Under the pieces are notes generated by a model. The model was not told the origin of the DNA. It did not search any database and worked only from the letters and a program-made list of their open reading frames with translations. A program made the translations under genes and the position numbers. This document shows positions 36,331-48,739 of a stretch of 64,000 nucleotides of DNA, in pieces (positions within the stretch are counted from its first letter, which is position 1; every line of letters starts with the position of its first letter). Source of the DNA: Antitrichia curtipendula (Eukaryota; Streptophyta; Bryopsida; Hypnales; Leucodontaceae); assembly GCA_951230915.1 (NCBI GenBank), contig OX579637.1:19778001-19842000 (forward strand). Reading direction: 5' to 3'.

Positions 36331-38415
36331 ATGATTGAGGAACTCTTTTATGGAGTTCCCAATCAGTATGAGTTGATGGTGATGGGCCGCCCGAGAGCTT
36401 GGATTCAAGAACTCTGGGCCGGAACATATTTCGCCGTTAATAGGGGACTCGGATGGGCGGGACGGACGGAGAAGTTTGCGGCGGAAAGGTTCCGGAACTC
36501 CGCCGACCCAAAAGAGGGATACGCGGCAACCGATTGTGTCTTCGCCCGGGATCAGCAACTCTTAGAGTTCCTGATTCCCATCCTGTATCCAGAGAAACCT
36601 AGCCGGGTGACCATCACGGCGGCGAATACCATTTTTGGAGCTTTAGGAAATAGGGTAAATCCGCCCCTAAGACCCGTAAACTGGGGCGGACTTATCCACA
36701 CCATTGTGGAGAAGTTAGCGAATGGAATTGTAGGACGGAAGTCCAATCCCATTAGCCCTTACCTTTTTCACATATACCACTGGATGGAGACCCTGAGCGA
36801 GCCGGAGCAGCTCATGTACCGGAAAGGGGAAAACCTCTTCAAGTACAGACTGAAGCCGGAAGCTGAGCCGGAGGAGCCAGAGTCAGAGTCAGAGGAGGTT
36901 GCGAAGGAGACGAAGACCACTCCTGAGAAGGCCGGACCCAGCAGACAGAAGTCCACCGATCGGGCTTCGCGAGGAAAGCAAGTGGCGGAAGGTTCCGTCC
37001 AACCGGAAAGTCCGAACCCGGACACAGATCCGGTCGAGAACGCCATACATTGGCTGCGAACGACGAGAACAGTGAACGACCGGATGGCGGCAGTTCTCCA
37101 AGACGTCTGCAATACGTTAGGAGTAAAGGACGAGAGGGAGATCTTAGCCGCCATCGCACGTAGACCTGATCCGGAAGAAGTCAAGGTCCGGTACACCCAG
37201 ATCCGGACTCTTCAGGAGGAACGGAACCAATTCCGGAACCAGCACCAGTGGTCGGAATGGGAGATGCACATCGCAAATCGGAAGGCGACGGAGGCAATGT
37301 CTCTAGTGCGGAAGTTGGGAGACCTGGTTGACCTTCCGGCCAGCACCATCTCGAGGGCCCAACTCTGGAACTCCTAGATGGTGGCCCAAGGACACATCAC
37401 CGGAACGAAGGTAGTGCTCATATTGACGGATTTTGAGGCTCGGATGGAGGGAGTGCTCAAGGAGATGCGGCAGCTGATCGGAAGCCTCAACCCGAACCTG
37501 CTTGACCAAGCGATGTTCACGGATCTTCCGGGAGGAGAGTTCCTAGAAACTCCAGGTGCCGGAACTTCGATGGAGAAGAAGAGTCCAGGAATCCAGACTC
37601 GTGTGGTGACTTATCCGGAAGTCACTACATCGAAGGACGCGGCACTATAGCAAAACATGGTAAAAAAAAACCGCACTCAAAATCGAGTGCGGTTCTTTTT
37701 GCCACGTTTTTGTGCAGGCGCGCATAGTGGGCAGTCAACTTCTTTTGCAATTTCCCACTGCAATTTTTTTAATTTGAAAGCGTGTAATATACCGTTGAAA
37801 AGATGTATTTAAGACCTTTCCAATGGTATATTACACATTCCCAAATTCTAAAAATTGCAGTGGGAAATTGCAAAAGAAGTTGACTGCGCGTGTAGTGAGT
37901 TTGCACAAAAACGTGGCGAAAAGAACCACACTCGATTTTGAGTGCGGTTTTTTCTTACCATGTTTTGTTACAGTGCGGGCACGCAGACCACCGTGATCGA
38001 GGAGGCATCCGGAAGGCAGGCGGTGGTAAACCTGTTTCCGCCTCTTCAGCTGACGGAGACGGAAGCTGAGGCCATAGCAGCAGCAAGTGTCAGAAACCCA
38101 GCCCGGACCAATCCAGATAGATTTTTACACATGCAGAACACGCCTCCACCTGCAAATCCGGACAACATCGTCATCAATCTAACAGAGACGAAGTCGACGC
38201 GGCAGAGGCAAACGAGGTTAGAAGAGCCGCTGGAGATCGAGGAGACGGAAGAGGAATCCGCCGAGTCTCACTCCCAATCCGAAGAAACGGATTCAGATCC
38301 GCCTCAGATCCGAACTCGATCTGCAACGAAGAGGACTCCACCGAAGGTGACTACCCGGAAGCCAACTCCTGCGAATCTTAGGGCCGGGCCATCGACAAAG
38401 AAACCCCGCAAATGA
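36331..38415 (+). pseudogene. Gag-like / plant-transposon-like protein interrupted by a MITE
   Basis: The N-terminal ~190 residues form a compact helical domain with conserved-looking LLEFLIPILYPEKPSR, TITAANTIFGAL and PISPYLFHIYHWMETL. This resembles plant 'putative transposon protein' or Gag-like domains by general pattern. The family is not securely identified. A Glu/Pro/Ser-rich linker and a coiled coil (RTLQEERNQF) follow. A stop (TAG 37375-37377) breaks the frame. A 333-bp MITE with a CGG target duplication sits in the coding sequence. Reading on the two sides of the MITE is in the same frame (stop TAG at 37648 arises from the MITE end). The C-terminus is acidic then basic (RTPPKVTTRKP...). 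A decayed relative lies at 44.3-44.8 kb. No protease, reverse transcriptase or integrase was seen. Confidence 0.55.
37643..37975. mobile_element. CACTA-type MITE with 3-bp target duplication
   Basis: The termini read CACTATAGCAAAACATGG and, complemented, CACTGTAACAAAACATGG. Both are flanked by CGG (37640-37642 and 37976-37978), the 3-bp duplication typical of CACTA/En-Spm elements. Nearly the whole length folds back: the arms include the CCGCACTCAAAATCGAGTGCGG sub-hairpin, 'gccacgtttttgtgca', and 'tcaacttcttttgcaatttcccactgcaa'. The centre is a TAATATACC...GGTATATTA hairpin also found in the 49-kb array. Confidence 0.85.
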
Positions 38416-39481
38416 CTAGTGCGAGTTGTCGCCTTGGTAGTTAGGATTTTGTCTTATTAGTTATTTCCGGAACAAGTAACCCGGACTGTGGGCCCCTAGT
38501 TCTGGACCTTTAGGATTTTAACGACTTTCCGTTTTAGCCGGAACGGTTATTAGGACCGTTAGCCGGATTTAAAGTTGGCCGTTGGCCGGGTTTTGTATGG
38601 GCCTTTTTGGCCGCTTTTTGATTGTTTTAAAGGGCAGGCCGGCTTGTTGGCCTGTCATTCCCTTTCTTGTCATTTAATCGGAGCTTACCGCAGATCAGCT
38701 TGATCATTCCTTTGCGCATCGCGTTTATGATTAAGTTGCATTCTGGTTCGTGAGTGAGAGTGTACGAGAGGGAGTCCGGATTCTTTGATTGACGGATACA
38801 TATGCTGTGACGGAAGAGCCTTAGACGTGTGAAAGAAGAGCTGTGCATGGTGCCTTTAATTTGCTGGAACAGTGATCCGGTGGAAGCCTGTTACGGGTGA
38901 GGGTGCGAGTCCGGAAGTCCAGGGAGGATTCCGTGCGGAGATAAGCAACTGCCAGAGGAATTATCCCAGCCATCGGAAGGTCTACCAACCTCCGGAGCAG
39001 TCAAGAGCTAAGCAGTCAGCACTACAATCCGGAAAGTCTAGATCTGCCGTAGTAGTAAGGTGGATCTATCAAGACCTTGTGTGACCAACTTTCCGGATAA
39101 GTCATCTGGAAGGTTGTGAGGGTAAGGATTTCTCCCTTTGCTATTATGGTATAATTCTTGGGTGTTTGTTTTGGTTATTACGGATAGAGAGTGTGAATTA
39201 GGAGTGGTGAGTCCTTGCCCCTTGGAAAGATCAATAGTGGACCTCCTGAGGGTGAAACAGGGGTATCTAAAACCAGTTACTTAGAGAGTTGGAACCGGAT
39301 TCCGGAAGAGGATGGATCCGGACTAAAATCCGGAAAATACTAGTTTCCGGAAGATAGCGATAGATTGTACGGATTGCTTGGGGTGTTTTGAAAGTGATCT
39401 GAATACCCAAAACTTGCAGCAATATAGTAGAATTCCCTGGGATGATAACTCGTGTCATCTTACCACATTTTTGTGTTAAAG
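38416..39481. other. TCCGG-rich noncoding tail of the Gag-like element
   Basis: No open frame with recognisable content. Short TCCGGA words recur many times, as in window positions 1-280. It ends at an AG acceptor-like site (ttttgtgttaaag) before the methylase-like exon at 39482. It may be an untranslated or LTR part of the element, but paired LTRs were not found. Confidence 0.35.
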
Positions 39482-42439
39482 ATACTTACGCGCTAACTAC
39501 GCCTGCGACACGGAGCACACGCAGCTACTCCACTACATCGAGTCGAATGATGTGCTGAAGGAGTACAAGATGACATTCTCGGACTACATGCCAGTAAGTC
39601 AAGAGAGGATGGGCGACTACTCCGTCACCAACAAGAAGGCGGTCGAGAAAATTTATCTAACATTCCTTCAGAGTCCGAGCAATAGAAACTATGTCGACCT
39701 CAGGGCATCGTATGATGCGCCCAATACAGATACATACACGAAGCCGCGGCTATACAATGAGCTCAAATTCAGAATCAACAACACAGAGTTGCGGATGGAA
39801 TTCCACATCCGTATTCTACGAAAATTTTGCGTGCCCAAGGCGAACGTTTTGTCACTCTTTGCCGGGTCTAAATTCATGTGTGCTGCAATGGTAAGTATTA
39901 CAACCATTCATGTTCATTGGGAATATATCTGGTCTATCAATCAGGTCGAGTCAACCTGAAGTAAACTGCTTGTCACCGTTGTTCAGCTCGACCCAATCTG
40001 AATTGTAATTATGCAATTGACTATGTTTGTGCTGTTCCGTCAGATGAGCGGGTTCACAGTGTTTGCGGTGGAGGACTCGAATGAGTCCAACAATTGGACA
40101 AGAATTGCGAGTGCGGCCAAGATTTTGGACAAGAACGACTTCCTACCATCCAGCTATTTTGTTGACAAGGTCATGTATCCAAGGAGACCTCAGCGGTCAA
40201 GGACACCGTCATCGTCAAGGCGGAAGGGGAAGGTGGCGGCTGAAGCCAGTTGGACACCAGCTCGGCAGTCGCAGCCGGCAGCAAACAAGAGTGTAGATAT
40301 CTCGACGGATAGTGAGCACAAACTGAACGACAATGTCGACAATTACGACGTACCGACTAAGCAAACAACGCCCATGGTTATTGCTTCACAGAGCATTCGG
40401 GGATCGTCGGCTTCATCCGGATAGCTCATAGGGACGCAGTCGTCGCCCATAGTTCAAGAGAGAAAGAAGCGGAGGATGAATGAGGAAGACGACATCAGAG
40501 AGGCGGAGATTCAACTGCTCAGGAAGGACCGGATAGACGACCACAGGTCCAACATGGAGATGTTTGCAGAGAATGCGAGGCAAATGGAGGAATTGTGGAA
40601 GATGTTCCTAGTGCAACAACAGCAGTCTGCAAGCCAGTTCAAGACCATCATGCATCATGTGGGTGCAATCCAACCTCTGGTGTCTTTGCAGTCGGCGGGT
40701 CAGCAGCTGCTCCTCTATGGTCCAGCAGGAGGATTCAATAACAGTGGATCCTCAAGTTCATTGGTGGAGCCAGGAGTTCAAATCATGTTTGCACGTCCTC
40801 CTCCTGCACTTGCACTTTCGACGGGAGAATTCATGGTTCTCGCTCTGCCTCCTCCTTAATTCGCATGCCCGGAGACACCGGCACCACCTGCAGAGGATTT
40901 GGATCCCTTGGAAGTACATGGCGAGGTTGCTGGTAGTGAGCCTGCAACCATTTTCGTCCCCAATGATGGCACGGCCCAAGAGCACACCACTGTCAACGTA
41001 GACCAAGAGAGTGCTTCACTAGCCCGTCCAGATCCCTCTACAGGTTAATTTGTAAATATTGCTCGATGTCATTTGTATAGTTTTAGCTCGACTCGAGCTG
41101 ATTTGTAGAATAGTATGAACATGGATGTAGATCTTTAGGTTGATAGACAATCATTTTTTGGCAGAACACTAGTAGTGGACATAACCACTGAGTTCTCATT
41201 TTGAAAATCAATTTTGTACTTACTTCATTTCGATATGATGAAATATACCGATGTCTCACGGATTTCTTTCTTGGCAATTCCTGAACTGCAGAAGCACTTG
41301 TTTTGATTCCACCAACATCTCCAGAGCGTATTCCTGTTGCCAAAAATCCACATGCAAGCGCTGCTGCTACGAATAATCGTGGACCTTTGGGTGATGACAC
41401 CTCTATTCCAAACACGGAGCTCTTGGAGATTCCAAATCCGGAGCCCGCTCAAGAATCGACTTCTTCCAAAGAGCAGGTATTCTACGTTCTCATTGCTTAT
41501 AATATCACGGTGTTCATAAATCCATTTTATTATTTTATTTGGACAGTAGGTCGTCCTCTTCTGTTCTTCCCTGTTGTTCCAAATATGTTAAAATGTATCA
41601 GTGCAGCGTAGTAACTGGCTGCACATTTGTACGTTTGATAGCAGGGATTGGATCCTCCATGTCCTCAAGGAAAGTCGAAGGTGGTAGACCTTCAATTGAC
41701 GTCCAGGGTGTCGGAGAAGTGGCTCAACATTGTCCTGGACCTGAATGGAATTTTGTGTGTCTGTGAAGATGCAAAGTCCAAGGGCTCGTACTTTCACGCC
41801 CGTGATAGAACGCAGCCACACTCGGCAACCATTCCCACCTTAGTGGGACCGAAGGCAGTTTGGGTCCGTCCAAATTGCGTCGAGTTTCTCCGTGAGTTAG
41901 GATGCATAGCATTTGTTTCTATTTGGAGCTCCATGAAGAAGTCCACCACGGAAGAGGTTTGCTTGTACCTATTTGAGGGTTAGGAGTACCCCATGTTCGT
42001 TCTCGGACAGGACTCGTGCACAAAACTAAAGTACAGAGATGATTTTGGGTGCATCGGGACTTTTAGTGAACCGGGCACAAGTAAAGATCTCTTCCTCAAG
42101 AACATGAGTACCTTGTTCAAGGGATTCCAAGGAAATTTCAACCATGAAAATACAATTGCAGTTGATGACAGCCCAGTGAAGCACGTGATGAACAAGACCG
42201 AGAATGTCATTCTCCCGGACTCTTGGAATTACAAGGGAAACGGTGCAAAAGACACATTTCTGCTCAACGTCTTGCTGCCGTGGTTCAAGTGCCTGACAGA
42301 CGCTCGAGACATAGGATTGAAGTCCTTCTGGGAGACTAGAAAAGAGAAAATTGGGAGGAGGATGCTCTGTGATGAACGAAGTCGTCGCACGTACAACAGT
42401 ATTTTGAATGCAGTGCGAGTTTCAGAGAATTTACGATAG
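39482..42439 (+). pseudogene. Methylase-like / FCP1-like HAD gene, 5'-truncated copy
   Basis: Phase-consistent exons are 39482-39890, 40044-41043, 41292-41476 and 41645-42439, with GT-AG introns. The first exon ends in VLSLFAGSKFMCAAM and the next begins MSGFTVFAVEDS, a SAM-binding motif I of DNA-methylase type. The intron lies at the same place and phase as in the 11-17 kb gene. A low-complexity linker with basic patches (RKGKVAA, ERKKRR) follows. The last exon is an HAD domain: NIVLDLNGILCV, FVSIWSSMKKS and IAVDDSPVKHVMN. Lesions are TAG at 40422, TAA at 40857 and TAG at 41981. No ParB-like part was found upstream, where the Gag-like element ends abruptly. As elsewhere, the Asp+2 of motif I is Asn. 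Confidence 0.6.
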
Positions 42440-42778
42440 GATAGTGCTCTATATGTATCGATAGTGTAGTTCAGGTCGGCTCGATCTATTAGGCACCTAA
42501 ACAAACAATTGTAAATTCTTGTGCGCTTTAGTTCGCATCAACCTGATACATGAGTCATTATCTCATATAGTCGTTCAGCATTGTATCCACATATATTGTG
42601 AAATAAAATGATTTGACATGGTTTTCAAATATGACTTCTATTTTGGTTTCAAGTCTTGTTCATCTTACTTGTTGAGCGTTTTCCTGCATTCGCCTAGGAT
42701 ATTTGAGACTGCATTTGTTTATGGGCTTTGCTTTGCTGATCTCGAGTGATAATATCTCTTACTATGTGTTGTTCTCAG

Positions 42779-43408
42779 AATTTGCATTTCTCCCTGTCTC
42801 CGCTCATGAATGTCAGCCTCACTTGTACGGCGTCGGATGATTCCATCCTAGACTATGGACAAAATGCAATTCTGAGTACAGGGAACTTCCTTTGCTTGGC
42901 GGCAATAGCTAATTCCACGATGGATTATTCTGCTAGGCCTCTTGAGGATGGTGTGGTAGACAGTCCTTCAAATGGAAATCCTCATCTGCCTAAATCCTGC
43001 TCTCCTTCTCCACTAAAGTCTAGAGGTGTTTTTGATTTGCAGATGTCACCGTCTGCCTCCAACAGAGCACCACAGAGGAAATTGTATGGGAAGGTCATGT
43101 CACCAGTGTTAGCATTGTCACCAGAAGTGCCACGTGAATTGTGCATAGAGAAGGTTGCTATCTAGTCTGACGTGCCCTCAATTCCTCGGCCACAACCTCT
43201 TGCCCTGGGAGTAAGAAAGGCCAAAACGCACAGCGGACTTGCAACCAAGAATTTTGCTTCTCCATTTTTTGATCAGTGGAATCAAAAGTTCTTTGAACTA
43301 CAAAGGCGACAGGCACGACGGGAATACAAGCAAGCTAGTAATGGGTACAGCCGCGGGCCAGAGATTAGGAAGGCCATGGAGATGCTCAAGAGTAAGTCGC
43401 TCATATAG
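42779..43408 (+). CDS. Possible additional 3' exon, unknown function
   Basis: An open frame begins right after a good acceptor (gttgttctcag) and runs to TAG at 43406, broken by TAG at 43163-43165. It encodes Ser/Pro-rich sequence and then a basic helical end (ELQRRQARREYKQA). It could be a last exon of the methylase/HAD gene or a separate remnant. No family was recognised. Confidence 0.3.
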
Positions 43409-44307
43409 GAGATGTTCATATTGTAGAGTCATAATCTAGAGGTACACAAGCTATCTGCACATATTATATACATTGCCATAGTGCAGTGAATCACACTCGC
43501 AGTAATTACCAACATTGTGAAAAAAGTTTGTAAGACGTTTACGACAGATAATATCACACGATTGTATAAAACAATCAAGTGTAATTGGAAAGACACAATT
43601 GTATGAATCTTGTGTCCCCTTCTTCATACTATATAGACAGCCACGTACTTGTTAATGGTCCTAGTTAATTGTTTCACGCTGATATCTACTATATTTTGAT
43701 GCAATGTAGGTCAATTACTTGGTCTCAACACCTCCCAATTCAGTGGAAACCTCTCATTTTAATGAATATAACGTTCCGCGATCACTGCGGAAACAGCTAC
43801 CCTAGCCGACTAGAGGTGGCTTTGGGGGAGAAGGCTGAGGGTCAAAACCTCCACTCACCATTCTCACTTAGGAATTGTTAGCATCCTCTAAGTATGCATT
43901 ATATTCCTGATAGCGCTTAACAGAGTTGAGAGAGAGGAACTGAGATTCCGGATCCGGTCAAGGTGAAGAGGATCGGCGCTAGTAGAAAGTTTCCTTCGCT
44001 TTGTATTTTGGAGGGATTGTGTGAGTTTTGTGATCCAAGAGGAAAGACAGCTCTATAGAGAATGATGGTGAAGGCAGAAGGAGGCGGAGCTACACAAATC
44101 AAGGTGAAGACCATCAGTCCAGTTATCCCAAAGGATGAGGTAGGACGGAGACAGTTGGAGGCAGATCTGGGGCAGATTAGATGCATGGGGTTTCTATATT
44201 GACCCTAGAGCTTGAAGGATATAGAGATGATCCAGAAGCTAATGTGGGAGTAGTCGAACGAATGGGATAAGACAAATTGAGCGCTTTCTGGCAAGTGGAC
44301 TCTTGAA
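43409..44307. other. Intergenic; possible 5' part of the decayed Gag-like copy
   Basis: No certain gene. A 47-codon plus-strand frame starting at the ATG near 44061 (MMVKAEGGG) lies just before the decayed copy and may belong to it. Confidence 0.3.
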
Positions 44308-44764
44308 ACCTGGAAGACAGTCTACGATTTTCCATGCAAAGGAGAAGGAATGGCTTCCCGGACTGATAAGCTCGCGGAGGGTAAGTTAACTAATCTTCCT
44401 CACTCAAAGGATGGCTATACAGTAGCAGATTGCAGAGTGGAGAGGTAAGGAGATTATTGGAGTTTTTGGTCCCAATCTTGTATCTGGGAAGACCAAACCG
44501 GAACACAGTTACTTGAGCCAACACTCTCTTCAGTGCGCTGAGTGGAGAGAGGAAAATATTATGGGGAGGAATATTAAGAGATCTAGTAGGCAAGATGGTT
44601 TCCTCACTGAGGAATACCAAGGCGACTCCTATATGACCTTTCCTCTTCCACCTTTACAATTACCTAGGAACTCTTAGGAGTCATGAGAGGACAGCGTACA
44701 AAGCAGCGACTACACTCTTGAAGCTGAACATAACTCTACTCCAAGAACAAGACATATTTTACTA
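44308..44764 (+). pseudogene. Decayed relative of the 36-kb Gag-like protein
   Basis: Segments in two frames align with the 36-kb protein. GEGMASRTDKLAEGKL then KDGYTVADCRVER corresponds to GLGWAGRTEKFAAERF then KEGYAATDCVFAR. After a one-base shift near 44450, LEFLVPILYLGRPNR, ANTLFSALSG and PFLFHLYNYLGTL correspond to LEFLIPILYPEKPSR, ANTIFGALGN and PYLFHIYHWMETL. At least two in-frame stops are present. It is clearly older than the 36-kb copy. Confidence 0.7.
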
Positions 44765-45189
44765 ATGTGAACTATGACTCTTATGAGTCATATTTTGGTT
44801 GATGTGGTAGTTCATGTGGATGTCATTGGTAGTTTATGACTAATTGCAGTCATATTTTGGAAAATACAAAGTCATATTTTGAAAAAAGCTCCATGTAGTT
44901 AAAAACAAGTACATATGATTTTAGAGATATATAAGAGATAATCATATTGGGAAGGGAGAATGTAAGAAAGAAAATAACTCTCTTTATTGACATTTATTAG
45001 TCACCAATACAAAACATATATACCACAATGAATCATTCACAAAACCCAATAAGTCCTATATTCCTTACAATAATGTAAAGATGACTCTATTGGATTGCAA
45101 GTAGCCACCAATGACTTTGTTTCAACTTTTGGTGCCTACATATACAATTAAAGAAATGGGAGGTTAATTTTTAGTGAATGAACAACAAA
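44765..45189. other. AT-rich intergenic DNA
   Basis: Contains repeated 'agtcatattttg' words and no gene. Confidence 0.3.
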
Positions 45190-45720
45190 GCTCAACCTTT
45201 AAAGGCTTACAACAACACAAAATATATAGCTCAAGTTTAGGGTAGGAAGAATAAAAATGGTGATAGAAAAAACAAGAAGAAAAATGGGACAAGTACTTAG
45301 GGAAAAACAACAACTAAGAAACAACAAGATACAACAAGACACAACAAGACACAAAAAGAAACAAAAAGAAACAACAAGAAACAACAATTAAGATGCAACA
45401 AGAAGAACAAGAAGCAAGAATTTAAAAGCAATAAGAAGAAACCAAAGAACAAGAACTAAAAAGAAGAAAAAGTTAAAATGCTAGAGAAAGAAAGAACTTA
45501 GATACAGCAACAAGAAACAAGAAACATGATTAGAACTAAAAGGGGCAAAAAGCAAGAGTTAAGATGCAACAAAAGGCAACAATTAAGAAACAAAAAATAA
45601 GAAGCAATAACAAGTATGAGCTAAGAGACAACAAAAGGCAACAACTAAGAAACAAAAAATAAGAAGCAATAACAAGTATGAGCTAAGAGACAACAAAAGG
45701 CAAGGAAGAAAGGCCAAAAG
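45190..45720. repeat. T-poor CAA/AAG-rich low-complexity tract
   Basis: More than 450 bp are built from 'aacaagaaacaacaag' words, with very few T on the plus strand. Within it a ~70-bp unit ('aacaagtatgagctaagagacaacaaaagg') is tandemly duplicated near 45610-45700. Confidence 0.7.
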
Positions 45721-45870
45721 AAGTGGCGGCTCAGGTTTCAAGATCCTAAAAAGTGGCGGCTAGGGTTTTGAAACCCTAAAAAGTGGCGGCTAGGATTTTA
45801 AAACTCTAAAAAGTGGTGACTAAGTTTCAAAATCCTAAAAAATAGGTGAGTAGGATTCCAAAATCCTAAA
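45721..45870. repeat. ~30-bp tandem repeat
   Basis: Five units of 'aagtggcggctagg.tttcaaaatcctaaa' are decreasingly similar toward the right end. They are adjacent to the CAA-rich tract. Confidence 0.75.
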
Positions 45871-46134
45871 CAAAACACCATATTCATTATTTTGGGAGAT
45901 TAAGGACCTTCCAAAATAATATTGTCCAATTCTGTGCTCCAGAAACTGAATTAAAGTTTTGCTATGTTTTGCTATGTTTAAGTTGTGGGAGCTTAGTTTT
46001 GGGTTTAGGAGTACGATTTCCATTAAAATGACAGTTGCATGTAATTTGGGTGTCCTGCATACATTATTGATTAGGGTGGTAGTAGCCGTTTCTCATGTAA
46101 ATGCGATGAATGGTCCTTACTAAACACCAAGTCA

Positions 46135-46335
46135 TGAGCTAAACGGTTGGTTGTAAGAGGCTACGTATCTTACTCAGGTGGTCCGAGTTCAATTCCCATT
46201 GAATTCGTCGAGCGGCTGTGAGATATACATGGCTTGGTGTTGCTCAGTGAACTTTGAAGGCAGGAAAGTTATAACAACCAACTGGCCCCCTATCTGAAAT
46301 TGTGACAAGTGCTGTACACATTCAAAAAACAAAAA
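46135..46335 (+). mobile_element. tRNA-headed SINE-like sequence
   Basis: A-box-like GAGCTAAACGGTTGG is followed about 45 bp later by a B-box (GAGTTCAATTCCC, 46185-46197), then a short body and an A-rich end (caaaaaacaaaaa). It is not a functional tRNA because no acceptor-stem pairing was found. A similar head lies at 59.9 kb. Confidence 0.45.
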
Positions 46336-46740
46336 TTGGTCTTACCCACTACCAAATTTTTTGAATTCGCATTGTGTTTTTAAAACATAGTGAATTACAC
46401 TGAAAGTGAATTAATAATTAAATGATGCCAACATAGAAAATATCACAAATATCATAATCATAAATATATTATGTATTATTAATATTAAGTGTACTTGCTG
46501 TGCAAGTGACTACACCAAAACTATAGAAGTAGTTCCAATACAAATCTATAAAATCCAATCATAATACAATCCACACCATCTATTCTACATACGCGCTATA
46601 GAATAATATAAAATTCTCTATGGCTATGCAATACCATTATTATGGATACAAACTGTAAATCTGAGCTTCAAATACTATTAAGCTTCTTCATAAAATCCCG
46701 TACTTGGTCAATCGGAATTGTATACAGTCAAACTTCCATT
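46336..46740. other. AT-rich intergenic DNA
   Basis: Nothing recognisable. Confidence 0.3.
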
Positions 46741-46839
46741 GATGACATCAATTTGAGCCGCAGGAATTTTAAGGACACATTCTATTGTGTCCTTTTTGAC
46801 CTTGGACTTCCATGCCGTGATCAAAGAATTTGTGTCTTC

Positions 46840-48735
46840 CTATACCGGTTCTTGGGTCTCGTCCACTTTCCAACGCAATCCTTTGGCAGAATCCCAACCA
46901 GTGTAAAATTCTTGAACATTGTGCCCCCGTGTCGCGGGCCGAAAGTACTGAATGAGGATACAATTCGGATGTTCCGGATTAGAGAAAGGATCAGATAAAG
47001 CTCTTGCAATCCATATAGGCTTCAAATCACCATCAGCTGGTCGAAGGGCAACAAAAAAATCTTTCCCAACATCACGCCCTACACGGAAAGACGGCAATGG
47101 GCAATCACGACGTTGCCCTACAAAGACATCATCCTCAGCAAATTCTTCACGAACTTCGCCATTGTCATCAAGTTCGTCTTCTACGATCGCTTCGACTCGG
47201 ATAGAAGGCCAAAAGCCATCTTTCAACGCTTCAATAGGTTCCAACAAGCATGCTTTTACTACCCGCCAATAGAACACCAAGTGTTCGGAACATCTTCTAT
47301 ACTCGCCACTCCCATCTTCGTTGCACAAAGCCTCCCAATATTTTATGAATCCGGATATTCCTTTAGAAATGTCATCCACGCCCCGCATTGGGAGGTGGGC
47401 AACAAGCACTGGCTCCCCACGAGGTCATAGGCTTCGTCCTTCTGAGTCTTCTCGCCACAATTTGATACCCCTTCTTCTGGAAGCTAGTCACTATCCGTAC
47501 AATACCTCTTGTACTTCATAATCAGAACACTAGCCGAGTTCAAATAGAACTTGAATTGCTGCGCCTTGGTGTGGCCAACAAGTGCTTCGTCCCCTTCCAA
47601 AATGAAGCCTTCTATAAAGGCTTTAAAATCTGGTACCTCTTCTATTAAATGAGGAATTGTAGGAACAGAATCCACATCCATGAAGGACTTTATCAGGGCG
47701 GTAATGGTTGGAAAACTTTCTTTCTTCAACTGCATGCTCCATCTCCCAAACAAGGCATCGATGTCGTCATGTGTGTGACCGACTAACATGAAACTCACAT
47801 ACACCTCTCGAAAGATCTTTTTTGCAACAAGGAGGGACCAGAATGCAAAGACATAACGATTTTTGTTGTCACCTGTGGCGTTGTCCATTTGTACATTTAA
47901 AACTGGAAGAAGAGGAGTTGCTGCAATAGGAACTTCGGGTGCGGGACGAAGTGACGACTTGCACATTTCAGCTCCCTTCAACACCGCTTCAAATAGAGAA
48001 GCAGAGCCTGATTCAACAAACAATTCCCTAGAAGAATACTTCGGAGGGAGTTCTAGGTCTCGCAAGAGCTTTGCTAAAGACCCCACCGTATAATTCGAGT
48101 CATGAAGGAAGATATCAAGACCGTAATGCGCATAGCGTACATCACCGTGTCCATGAGCAATCATTCCGGTCACTGATACTGGCAACTTCGTGAGTTCATC
48201 AAGTTGCTTGCTCTTGTGAGAGAACACCGGAGATGCAGTTTTTGCATAATCCATTTTGTCATGCATGATGGTTAAGCATTTGTGAGGGTAGGCACTTGAC
48301 CTATACCGGTTTGCATAATAATTATCTCAATGAGCCCGAGTACATGCATTATATTTTTCCAATAGATGATCCCATTTCCGTCGTAATTCAATTGGAGCTG
48401 TCCTCCTCTGAGCATGAAATCTATCACAGTCAACAAACCGAGCAAAATTATCTCCCGATTTTTTCACACAATACTCAAGGAAGATCAATTTTCGTATTTT
48501 GCTGATATTTGAGGTGGAGACCTCATTCAAACCAAATATAGCATTTGCTGCGTTCACTTCCGGAAGTGTCTTTCCATGTGAAAGTGGTTGGCAAAACCTT
48601 AGAAACCACCTTCTCTCCAGAAGGAAGAGTATGCGAACGATGCGGCATAAGGTCAGCTGACTTCTCAAGTACGCAATTCAACGTCGCAGCGGCTTGAAGC
48701 GTATGCTTCCTAGCCCTTTGTGTCCCCAAATTCCC
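46840..48735 (-). pseudogene. DUF7869-like DDE transposase, copy K, 5'-truncated and broken
   Basis: It is homologous to the 24.8-28.3 kb gene from the residues around its MPHQMR onward. Conserved acids are kept: MHDKMD, VQMDN with DNKNRY, and GHTHDDIDALF. A Cys/His patch (CDRFHAQRR) precedes them. The C-terminal BAH-like part (FFVALRPADGDLKPIWIARAL) is present. Lesions are a frameshift near 48560, a TGA near 48328, and a stop/frameshift near 47484. The sequence around the first frameshift is continuous where copy J has its palindrome-bearing intron. The N-terminal third is absent, cut off where the GC-rich hairpin array begins. Confidence 0.7.
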
Positions 48736-48739
48736 ATGC

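Noticed and set aside
36331..39481. Complete LTR retrotransposon
   Set aside because: No reverse transcriptase, integrase, primer-binding site or matching LTR pair could be found; only a Gag-like protein and a TCCGG-rich tail are present.
31866..41983. Stop-codon reassignment to explain the in-frame stops
   Set aside because: All three stop codons occur as lesions, frameshifts also occur, and natural gene ends use the same codons. Pseudogene decay explains it better.
46135..46210. Functional tRNA gene
   Set aside because: The B-box is good, but no acceptor or anticodon stem pairs convincingly.
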